Assembly: GCF_036785885.1 (NCBI RefSeq)
Contig: NC_092312.1
Coordinates: 24,942,001 to 25,006,000 of the forward strand
Length of the DNA stretch: 64,000 bases
Source: Coffea arabica
Taxonomy: Eukaryota; Streptophyta; Magnoliopsida; Gentianales; Rubiaceae
Direction of reading: 5' to 3'
Shown here: in pieces, positions 47,031 to 57,155 of the stretch
Position numbering within the stretch: position 1 is the stretch's first letter
How the letters are laid out: every line of letters begins with the position of its first letter
Program-made: the position numbers and the translations under genes
Notes under the pieces: generated by a model
The model's database searches: none
Told to the model about the DNA's origin: nothing
The model's input: the letters and a program-made list of their open reading frames with translations, nothing else

Positions 47031-47420
47031 ACAAGGAAGCTACACACTTCCTTGTAATGTATTAGGTGGGGTTTGAACCTTTAATCTAGTGCACAAGAGA
47101 GCTTAAAAAGGCTTTTCCTAATTATTGGACCAAGATCCAAATTCTCCAAATGACTTGATTGCTTTCAATGATAAAAGATAATACGCTAATATGTCGATAT
47201 GCAATTCATATGCAATGTTTTAGTTATTTATGCTTAAACAAAATTAGTAATTAGTAAATATAAATTCGCATACTATGTATACACTTTCAGCGTATGCTTG
47301 CAAGTTAGTTACATATTTTGGGACGGACTAGTCCTAAAATTCTGTAAAACAAGGAACGCATAGGACGGACTGGTACCAAACTTCTGTGGAAGGACGGACG
47401 GACTGGTACTAAGTCAAAAA
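47031..47420. repeat. Dispersed repeat with the empty site of the solo LTR
   Basis: Matches 14740-14824 joined to 15428-15700, without the 593-bp LTR: text runs 'ttcctaattattggaccaag' at about 47116-47135. It also carries the TTTTGGGAC inverted-repeat phrase at 47318. Confidence 0.7.
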
Positions 47421-48225
47421 TTTATTGAGGCATAAGAATTGTAAATCTTTTAACACCATCGTACTGAGGACGTTCTTTGTGGTATGTTAATTATTGTCAA
47501 ACCATCGCCAAAGGGACACCTATCTTATAACCTATTACTAACATTTAAATTGCTTAAGTTTTCCAACATCAAGTTTGAATTGGATATGCTTAGGATACAT
47601 AATGTCTAGCAGCTTTAGTCATTGTTTTGATTGAGAAATTGTCCCCTAAGCCTAATTTCTTCCTAAGTTTGTTATCTATTACGATAATATTGAGTAATTT
47701 TCACTCTCAAAGCATATCATCTTTAAGTGCTAGAAAGACTAATAGGAGAGTAATGAGATGCCATTATTACAATCTTTCCACAGAATAATCCCTTACTAAT
47801 TTCAAAAGACCCAAAACAACTACTCTTGCAATGGGAGGGTTTGTTTGTGACTAGCAATCAAGACTTGAACATTTGACTAAGTTACCCAACCTAAATTACT
47901 TGACTGCAATCCATTGTGAAACTAGATTAGCCAAAAGATAAATTAGTCATCGTCCAATATATGGACGGCCATTATAAAAATTTTTCAATACTAAGTACTT
48001 ACAGTTTTGTAATTCTTTTATGATGTTTTGCTCAAATATTTCTCTCTCATGGTCAAGATAAAGTAGCCATCCTTCATTGCAATGGTCATTATAAACTCTA
48101 TTTAGCAGTGAGTACTTTCACTTTTATTGTTTCATTAAAATAATTAATCGGGTGGGATGCAATTTCTACAGCAGAAGTAATATAATAATGTTGTTTCATG
48201 ATTGTTTTATTATATGTGCGGGCAG
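47421..48225. other. Non-coding, nothing recognised
   Basis: AT-rich with no recognisable frame, repeat or RNA gene. Confidence 0.35.
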
Positions 48226-49850
48226 TGATAAGTGCATATTTTGTGTTTTTATTATTTAGTTTTGGTGTGTTTTACTTATTTTTGTAACTAATTAACTAGG
48301 TTTCCAGTGAAAATTGACATTTTGTGGTTTTAGTGTCAAAAAATGCATTTATATGGATTTTATTGGTTAAAACTTCATGTTTTTATATGTTTAATGATTC
48401 AATCATCAAATGGAGTAACTTAAAAAGATAATTGGATGATTGTTGATGATTTGAAATAATTTAAAAAGAATATAAAGTGCAAAATATTCAAGAGACGCAA
48501 TGCAATTAAATATAAATAAAAGGGAGTTTGACAGGTTTGACACTTATTCGTATTTCAACTATATCATAAGTTACACATATTAGATTTAGGTGATTCTTAA
48601 GCCATTTTGAAACTAATACATAACTATATATTTCTTATAAGATGTCGAAATCTAGTTCATAAGATCTCCTAGTCAAAATGTCGAAATATAGTTGGCCATT
48701 TCTGTTGTCAAAAGCTAAAACAGGAGATTGACTAGTTAAGAGTATTTTGGTCATTTAGCAGTCTACAGAGCTCCAAATTAGATGATTTGTAGTCATTGGA
48801 AGGCTAACACAAAGCTCTACAACCTTTATGTTTTATACAAGAGCTAGTTCAGCCTCTATCATTAAGAAAAGATCAGTTAAAGTTGGTACAAAAACAAAGC
48901 AAAATTAAAGACTGATCAGAAATAAGAAAACCTGCAAAAATAAGCCTGCATTTTCTTCAATTGCGGTTGCTACTTACTCTGCAACTTGTGCTTTGTTCAT
49001 ACAAGTTTTTTGATCCATTTTTCTGCAAGAATTCCAGCTAGATATGAGCAAGCAAGTATAGAAACATGTAGAAACAACCTTTGGATATTCAAGAGGCAAA
49101 TTTGCTAACTAGAAACAACTCATCTCGATCTTTAATTCCTCTATAAGTACGGTCTTTAGAGAGCTTGTTTGAGGGGTTGAACCTCATGTGACAAGGGTTA
49201 TCTCTTCTCCAACTCTTTATCTTTTGTATTGGATTCTTAAATATGGTTAAAATGCAAGTTTTGGATTTGTATTTCAATATGTGTTTCTAAGGTTTATGCC
49301 TTGGATTTTGATTGAATTTTCTATGTTGTATTATGTTGATTTCTTGGTTATTTGACGATATTATTTTGATAAGTTATTTAACACTTTTGTTCCTCTAAAT
49401 CATGATTAACTTGGTACCATTAATTGTGATTATCTAAAGGTGTTGTTTTTCAATGAAAATCGAAATTTTACACTAGTTCAAAAAGTGATAAATCTAGAGA
49501 GTACACTCACGAAAGTAAAGGTGCACCTTTGTGATTTTAGTGATTCATTTCATGTAATTTGATAGAGGTAATTAACTTGTAACTAATTTCACAACCATGA
49601 GAGTAGGTATGGTTAGTTATACATATAGTTGATTCACTACGAGAATAGGTTTCACATGTGTAAGGAAATTACGCCATAACTAATCAAGATAGTAGTACTC
49701 AATTATTTAAAAATTATACTTGCATGAGTAATGAGGGATACCATGACCTAAGTAGTTTTCATTTGCTTTTTTAAAAAAAAAAAATTAACTTAGTTTTGTT
49801 TTCTTTAATTTGTTGATTGTCTAAATAATAGAAGAGTTTTAGTAGTGCCG
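48226..49850 (+). repeat. LTR-like fragment, plus orientation
   Basis: Starts TGATAAGTGCATATTTTGTG, matching (in reverse) the end of the solo LTR at 34652-36640, and shares 'tttattggttaaaacttcatgttt' and 'gattcaatcatcaaatgg'-type text with it. The right end is lost near 49850 before the expected 'gggattcgaccc' part. No coding region supported. Confidence 0.55.
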
Positions 49851-49927
49851 GTAATTGATATTCTTAGGAGCCCGTTTGAATTATAATTCCACCAATTCTT
49901 AGAAGAGTTTCAACCGCCTGCTCCTCT

Positions 49928-50113
49928 CTAATTCTTTAACTGCATTGCTTGATGATTTTGTCCCTGCAACCGGTTCTGTATATCCTGTTTCGACAATATC
50001 CCAAATTCCAATAACTTTGAAAAAAAAATCTCCATCATTGGCCTCCACATCTCAAAATAATTTTTACCATCAAAGAAAAAAAGGGGACAATTTTGTAAAT
50101 AATTTGAATACAT
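49928..50113 (-). pseudogene. Ty1/copia gag start, fragment
   Basis: Minus strand reads 'CPLFFFDGKNYFEMWRPMME', then 'IFF'. The F-x-G-x-N-Y-x-x-W pattern opens many plant copia gag proteins. The frame ends after about 60 codons and no protease, integrase or RT follows to the left. The A-rich 50191-50340 segment to its right, with a minus-strand TATAAATA near 50318, could be the matching LTR. Confidence 0.5.
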
Positions 50114-51300
50114 ATTTCAATTTCTCAGTACCACTTTGTAGGAAATTTACCCACAGGATAACTAATACAAACGAATCAATCAATCAATAGTCTTGGCAGC
50201 GGAAAATATAAACAATCGGAACGGCACAAGGAAGAAAGAAATGAAGCAAGGGAAAGCTTCGGGAGCCAAATTCTCTAATTCTTTATTTTTCCAATTCTTG
50301 ACACGCACAAATCAGCAGTATTTATAGACTAGCTAGTGTGAATTATTGTCCTTGCGGAGAATTTTGGGACCCGTCCTTCCTGTGCGTAAATTATTCAGTT
50401 TTAATTTACTCAACTTATTAGTCATCATCCATCAATTGAATTATTGCCCTTCCACCTATTAATTTATTCAACTTATTAGTCATCACCCAAATTGTTCTTC
50501 CACGGAAGTTTGGGATCAGCCCTTCATCTGCGTAAATTACTCAGGTTTTAATTTCCGCCACAGAGATGGATGACGATTCCGAGGTTTGGAAAAAACTGGA
50601 GTCCCCTACGGATTAAATAATTAGTTAATCAAAAGTAAGTTTACTATTGAACTTGAATTGATTACAATTTATGAAGTCCAATAATTGACAAGCGAATAGA
50701 TGATTGAAGTACTCTCGTCATCAAAATAGAGAAATTAGGTAGAGATTTGATGATTGAATAGGTAGAGCGTTGATTAATGATAAAAAGTTTGACGTGGCGA
50801 TAACTTATTAAATGCTTAAAAAATTTGTCATTTTGCTTACTAATAATATTTTTGTGCCAACAGGGTGGAACATGTAAATACAGTTTTTAATATTGACGTT
50901 GATTGACACCTCACACAGCCTGAAAGTGACAGATTTTTGGGGCCAGTCCTTCCTATGCGTTCTATGTTTTGAATTATTACTCAGGTTTTTATTTCCTCTG
51001 ATTGTCTTCCATTGTTATTTCTCCCATTTATGATATCCAATCATCATTTGTCTTTTTCAAAATAAAAAAGAAAAAAATCATTTGTCCTACGTGGATTTGA
51101 GCTTATTAGCCATCATCCATCGCTGCAGGCAAGGGGCACAAACGATTGTTACGTGCATTTTTTACTGTGCGTAACTTTGATTGCACACGGTATAACTTTC
51201 TTTGCACACGACGTAACTTTAGAACAAATTTTTATGGATCCCACGCATGACGTGAAAATCAAATTACAAGATGTGATCTAAATCACACAAAATTTTTTGG
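50114..51300. repeat. LTR-like and dispersed repeat sequence
   Basis: 50191-50340 resembles an LTR in minus orientation. From 50345 on, variants of 'gaattttgggaccngtccttc' recur (50360, 50500, 50935), as also at 1085, 13735, 53560, in a family that precedes P450 copies. No gene. Confidence 0.4.
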
Positions 51301-51640
51301 CCAAATCATGGCCATCAACTACCAGGAATGGTTGTCGCCCCATTTCCCATCACTGTGTCCTCTTTCCCTACACTGGCTCCTCGTCCCCTCTTTACCCCCC
51401 CCCCCAACCCCACTCCTGCCCAGCCTGATCAGGCACCACAAGCACAAATCTAGTCACAAGGAGGAGGAGCAGCAGGGGTGGGGGGTGGGGGAGGGGGAGA
51501 GGAGGCTGGAGGACAGGGGAAAAAGGTTGAAGGAGAGGGAGAGAAGGAAGGAGGGAAGGGGGAAAATCCCGAGGTTTACGTATAGGTAGACAGATTATGG
51601 CTACTTTACATATAAGATCTTGGATCCTCATGTATTTCAA
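51301..51640. repeat. Strand-asymmetric low-complexity block with G-quadruplex motif
   Basis: An 11-C run at 51395-51405 lies in a pyrimidine-rich part; 51461-51560 is almost pure purine. GGGG-T-GGGGGG-T-GGGGG-A-GGGGG at 51475-51497 is a G4 motif with one-base loops. The frame covering it (51308-51589) is compositional, not a gene. Confidence 0.8.
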
Positions 51641-51727
51641 TTAATTTTTAGATGGCAACTCTTCTTTTTTCTTTTTTCTTTTATCAATAATCATTATACT
51701 TTTGAAGGCATGATGACTGTTGACAAG

Positions 51728-51780
51728 GTTGGGTTGAATGTAAAAAAAAAAAAAAAAAAAAAATCAGTTGGGTTGAATGT
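51728..51780. repeat. Poly(A) run between 14-bp direct repeats
   Basis: GTTGGGTTGAATGT at 51728-51741 and again at 51767-51780 flank 22 A bases and TCA. This has the form of a retroposition target duplication around an element reduced to its tail. Confidence 0.7.
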
Positions 51781-53725
51781 GTAACCAGGCAAGAAAGTAA
51801 CCCGTATGCATAAGATGAAAGTTGAAAAATTAGCGTCACCTTTGGTCAACAATAATTTTTCCTAGAGAAGTGAATATTTTCTCCAGGTCATTGGAAAGGA
51901 AAAAGATACGTCACATATAACCTCCCTAAAGTTTTACATTTTACCATATGATACCCTAAAATTTTAATATATCCACATCATCTCCTATGATTTTAAGCAA
52001 ACTGAAAAAATAGATAAAAAGCCCTACCAATCACTGTGATTGAATCAAATGCACTCCAAAAATATGTGTGATAAAATCATAATATTTATTTAATTTGTCT
52101 ATAATCTGTATGGATATATACTTTACTCCTATAATTTTTGCATTTATTAGCGAAATTCCCTAGAGTTTTGTTCAAGGTGATAAGGCCGTGGTTCAATTTA
52201 GTGTTTAAATGAGAATAATGCTGATATTTCAATTAACGACATTATGAAAGCTATTTTCTATCAAGTTTCTTATTTACATGGAACTACAATGAAATGAAGT
52301 CAATATTTTGAAATGTTAGAGAATCGTATGATAATGTGCGAAACTACAAGAGGGTTATGTGTAATTTACAGTTAAAATATTTTAAGCTCACTTAAGAGAG
52401 AGACAGAGAGAGAGAGAGAGAGAGGAGCTTTGCAACTCCAAGTTTATAGATCTACTTAATTATATGGGGTCTCGTCCATGCTCATCTATTTAATCAATCA
52501 TAGATAACATATTTTGCCCTATTGCTTTGTGTCCACTTGGACGAGTGAAGGGTCATGATATCAATGATTTAACTTTAAACAGTTTATCAAATAAATTTAG
52601 TACAGATTGTAAACGAGATTCTCCTTTTCATTAGAATTTTTTCCATTGATCTCTCCATTTGTTGAATATCTTAATAGCTATAAATTTATAAAATCAACAC
52701 AAGTTATAATATATTTTATCACTCGTGTCAATTATACATAAAACAATGTAGTTTTACGTTGAATTAGCAGTGAAGTATGAGCGTGTGTAAAAATTTGCCA
52801 ATTTATAAATTTTTTTATTTTTAATAACTACATAAAAATGGAACATTTAGAAACAAAAAAGTGTCACAACAATCAGCCCTTCCAAACTGTTGTGTTTCCA
52901 TAATGTTTTGGGGCCATTCCATGTCTATTATGTCGATACGAAATCACTCAAGTTTCAATTAATGCCCTTCCTTCTCGTGAAACATTTTTGCCATCAAAAT
53001 AGACAAATTAGTTTTTTATTCTATTTATCTAATATGTAGAGATTTGATTAATGGTGAAAAGTTTGGTGTGGCACAACTTATATTAAATAGTTAAAATAAT
53101 TTTCACTTTGCTTGATATTTTTGTGCCAACGCGTTGGAACCTGTAAATACAAAGTAATGGCCTTGGACGAGGAACCGTTCCTGCCAGTTCATAGTCAAGA
53201 TTTGGCCAAAAAAGAATGTAAGGTCCAAATTTTATTTTATATTTTTGTTTTTCACGTCATACGTGAGATTTACAAAATTTTATTGTATAGATACATGTTA
53301 TTAAAAGTGAGTTACGTCATAAACACAGACAGAATTACATCGCGTGTAATTTGCACAAAATTGCTCCCAACGATTTGTCTGATAACCCTTGGCCCCTTTT
53401 ACAATGCCCATGTTTTCACGCCAGATCGCTTTCTTCTTTCTTTCTTTTAATATTGACATTAATTGACACCAACATATCGTACACCGCGAATGTGACCACT
53501 CTTGTCCTTTCGCAGAATTTTAGAACCGCTCCATGCTAAATTATTGTCCACCAACCGAATTTTGGGATCAGTAGTCTTTCTTAATGCGTTCGGTCTTTTG
53601 TTAAATTGCTCAGGCAGCTTGTCTCCATTGTCATGCCTCTCATGTACGTGGATTTGATGTTGAAGGATGGAGGAGGACATTGAGGAGTACAGAAAACTGG
53701 GTTCCGTGGATTAAATATTCCTCAG
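51776..53725. repeat. Duplication copy 2, left non-coding block
   Basis: Collinear with 12197-13980 with about 5-10 percent differences and indels, including an expanded (AG)n run at 52391-52421. 53142-53725 also matches 695-1440. No conserved frame. Confidence 0.75.
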
Positions 53726-53732
53726 GTGCCTT

Positions 53733-53899
53733 TGTTTGGATGGGAGATTATTTGAAATATTTATTTGAAATAATTATTGTAATATTTTTTATGATACGAT
53801 GTATATGAGATAAAGAGGTGGTTGGAAATTATGTGTATAATGCAAGCAAAATAAATTTTGAAATTTTTTTTTTTTGAAAACCTTGTAATTCAAACAAAC
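53733..53899. mobile_element. MITE, relative of the P450 gene 1 intronic MITE
   Basis: Inserted in 'ggtgccttt...cctattgtaat' relative to 1400 and 13960. Inverted ends TGTTTGGATGGGAG and TTCAAACAAAC; internal 'gatgtatatgagataaagagg' and 'aatgcaagcaaaat' match 20322-20489. Confidence 0.7.
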
Positions 53900-54350
53900 C
53901 TATTGTAATATTGTATTTTAAAAGCTTTACTATACAATAACGTATTTTAGAGTGTTTTAGAATTTAAAACTTTTTCAGTTACTTTTTAAGATTTATTTGA
54001 AATGTTTTTGACAATATTTTTAAATTCAAATCAGCAAGTGTCTAGGTCGCGATTCAATTGGTTTATGCAATTTAACCTGGATTCAATGATTTCAATATAT
54101 CCAAAACAAAAAGAAAAATTCAAAAGCTCGCGTAAAGTGTAGAAAAGTATATTTAGAATTTTTTGAGGGAGCCCTCGAACGGGTTTAAAGACTGCTGGTG
54201 CTGGTGTAGGCAATATGAGGGATACTACGCCATGTTTAACTTTTATGCCAAGGGCCATTGGTCCTCCCTTGTAACAAAAAAAATAAAAATAAAAAGAGGT
54301 TTAGAATGTTCAAGCAGCTCCCAATTCTTCACACCTATCATCCACTTGAC

Positions 54351-54729
54351 TAGAGGTACTATTGAGTTGAGTCGAGTTCAAGTAGCACCATACTCGCGCT
54401 CGAATTCAATCAGAATCAGTGCTACTCGAACTCGAGCTCGAACGAGTAAATAAATTTGGATTCGAGTTTGACTCAATAAAATAAAATTAAATTCGAGCTC
54501 GGCTCGTTTGAGCTCAAATAAGCTCGAATAAATATCAAATCCGATCTACTCGAGCTTGAGTTTTGAACTAAACCTATAAATTTTTTTTCAAAATATATAA
54601 TATAAATATAATATGAAAACTTGATTAAGTTTGTCAAGCACTCGAGTATTTATTTTTGAAACTCGAACTCGACTCGTTGAATGTAACGAGTAGCTCCGAG
54701 CTTTTGACCAAAACTTGATTGCACCCCTA
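54351..54729. mobile_element. hAT-like MITE, relative of 15815-16268
   Basis: Ends TAGAGGTACTATT and TTGATTGCACCCCTA; interior rich in CTCGAACTCGAGCTCG. It is absent from the homologous block at 1850. Flanks CACTTGAC and CACTAAGA share only CACT, so the target duplication is uncertain. Confidence 0.55.
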
Positions 54730-54734
54730 CACTA

Positions 54735-55950
54735 AGAAGTTGCCATCGTCATCATCGCGAATAGCAGCATATGAATACCACTCTATCTTGGACAAAGTTC
54801 ACCATAAGGCATTACCTTTGTCATTTAAACTTTTTTTTTTCTTTCTTTTTTGTGCATCAGCCCTCAGAAAAAGTTGCTTATAATTCACCTTTGTCATTTA
54901 AACTATTTTTAGAAATGGAAATTAAAAACAACCAACTTTAAAAAAAAAGACGTTGAAGAATGTCTACAAATAAGAGGCCAATCATCACTATTTAAAGATT
55001 TAACACACATTATCATTTTCTAAATAAACTAAAATCAAACTATTTCTACAAAACCCAACAAATGTTGTTTCTTTCCATCCCACAAAAGAGGAAAAAAAGA
55101 CGAAAATGAAGCATTAAGAAAAAACCATAAGAATATATTATAATTACATGTATAATATATTTAATATTGTTAATTTTCATAATTATATTATTAGTTATAG
55201 ATATGAAATTATGTAGATGTAATATAATTAATATTATCAGTCATACTAATAATTATATATTTATACTAATATAAATTATTGATTAGTTATACTAATACAT
55301 TTATACTAAATTAGTAATTACAATTTTTATTAATTATACATTTATTCTATTATACACTTTTTATTAATTATATACCTTTTACTAATTATATATTTATACT
55401 AAATTATTACTTATATTTTTTTACTAATTATATATATTTTTTATTCATTATAAACTTTTTCCCCCTGGGTGTGCGGGGCGGAGTAGGTGCCCTATATTTT
55501 TATTCATTATAAACTTTTCCCCCCTGAGTGCACGGGGCGGCGTAGGTGCGGGGGCACGGGATGTTTAGGCAACATGGAAGGATTTGGCTTTTCTCCAATA
55601 AATTCTCTCTCCAATAAATTCTCTCTCCATTTTTTACAATACACATTTGAAGGAATGACATATCTTCATTTACTAAGAAGGGACAAGATCATTTTAAATT
55701 TGACTAATCTTAACCCTTGTTAATAAATAAAGACACATGCCATGTATACAGATGTGTATTGTGAGAAATGAATAAAGAATTGAATAGCTTGAATTTGCAA
55801 CTGACTTTGACACCATCCAAGATAGATTTTTTGCTGCCTCTCTCTCTCTCTCGAAAATAGGGCCTCACAAGTTTCATTTCGCACAAATTGGTGTAAATTA
55901 ACAATTTACTCTCAACCTATACCAAATTACCCTCAATTTACACTGAACGA
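54735..55950. repeat. Duplication copy 2, AT-rich upstream block
   Basis: Collinear with 16800-17642 plus 18710-19060, skipping the MULE. 55438-55560 holds a local tandem duplication of about 63 bases ('tttttattcattataaactt' then a GC-rich 'gcggggcgg' part). 55692-55700 is the empty MULE target site. Confidence 0.75.
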
Positions 55951-55952
55951 TA

Positions 55953-56391
55953 CTCCCTCCGTCACATTGAAAGTGTCATATTTTTCTTTTTTTGGTATGT
56001 ACCAAAATTAATGTCACTTACCACAATTGGCAATAAAAACTTTCCCCCATTTTCTTCTCATACCCTTAAATATACCAGATTCTTTTAATCTTTCAATGGA
56101 CCCAGAAAACAACAAAGAATTGCACTTGATGCATGTGAGTCCCTAGTCCCAGAGCAAGTGCAAACAATGGTCGTGCAAGATACTTTCCCAAAACAGCAGG
56201 AGACATTCTTGAGGCATGGGTCCCACATGTCTTGTCACCACTCCATTATCTTTCTGCCATTTGACAAGTTATAATGCACAGGAACTAAATAAAGGTATTG
56301 CCCGAACTTAGACCAAAACATTTGAAATCTTGGCACTATTGAAAATAAGTGTGAGACCCAACGTGCGACAAATGTTTCGGGACGGAGAGAG
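55953..56391. mobile_element. Stowaway (Tc1/mariner) MITE
   Basis: 439 bases. Left end CTCCCTCCGTCACATTGAAA, right end TGTTTCGGGACGGAGAGAG: the standard Stowaway-type inverted repeat. A TA precedes it (55951-55952) and the right TA appears as CA (56392-56393). The orthologous place in copy 1 (about 19061-19070) has a single TA and no insert. It lies about 770 bases upstream of the P450 gene 2 start. Confidence 0.9.
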
Positions 56392-56960
56392 CAATAATCA
56401 ACTCATACCAAAGTGTATCTGATTTACATCAAATAATAACAAATTAACATATACTAAACTGCACCTATTTACATCAAACTGGATCTGATTCACACTGAAA
56501 TTCTATTTATTTACACAAGAGGTCAATTTGTACAAAATTATACTAAACACAAATTATGAGGCTTCGGATCCCTCTCTATCCACTGTGACCAAGCACCTTT
56601 GGTCTTCACATTGACTTTCCACTGTAGCCATTTTTCCTTTACCTCTTTGTCAATTTCGGAAATGGAGCCTCACAAGTTCTATTTCGCACAAGTGTATAAT
56701 AACAATTTATTCTCAATCTACGCCAAATTACCTTCAGCTTATACTAAATGACAATAATCAACTTATATTAAATGATAATAATCAACTTATACCTAAGTGT
56801 ATCTGACTTACACCAATTAATAACAAGTTAACATATACTAAACTGCACCTGATTTATATCAAACTGGTTTTGATTCGCACCAAATGCTATTAGTTTACAC
56901 AAGAGGTCAACTTATACGAAATTGTACGAAACACAAATTGTGAGGCCTCGGATCCATCAA
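56392..56960. repeat. Upstream tandem duplication of P450 gene 2
   Basis: Remainder of the first unit and the second unit of the repeat described for 18960-19690, each closed by 'tgaggc(c/t)tcggatcc' (56546 and 56940). Confidence 0.7.
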
Positions 56961-57045
56961 TTTCCTGTGAAATTTGGATCACCAGGTAATATGTCTATCG
57001 CCAATGGTCTTACAGCGCGTCGTTACCAAAGCTTGCGCTCTCCAT

Positions 57046-57054
57046 CTATTTAAG
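57046..57054 (+). promoter_or_regulatory. Probable TATA box of P450 gene 2
   Basis: CTATTTAAG, 102 bases before the ATG and conserved with 19772-19780. Confidence 0.6.
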
Positions 57055-57155
57055 TTGCTCCAACTTCCCAAATTCCTTATACAGCAAACAATAACAATTT
57101 AGCTACTCTCTTTTCCTTTTCTTTCCTTGCATTTCTGGTGCAACAACCACGGACC

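Noticed and set aside
50191..50205. GGCAG at 50195 as the right target duplication of the LTR-like sequence starting at 48226 (preceded by GGCAG)
   Set aside because: The sequence before it does not end in CA and does not match the LTR family end, so the five-base agreement is probably chance.
51308..51589. 93-codon frame rich in Pro then Glu/Arg
   Set aside because: Entirely explained by the pyrimidine-rich then purine-rich composition; no domain, and the opposite strand is equally open.
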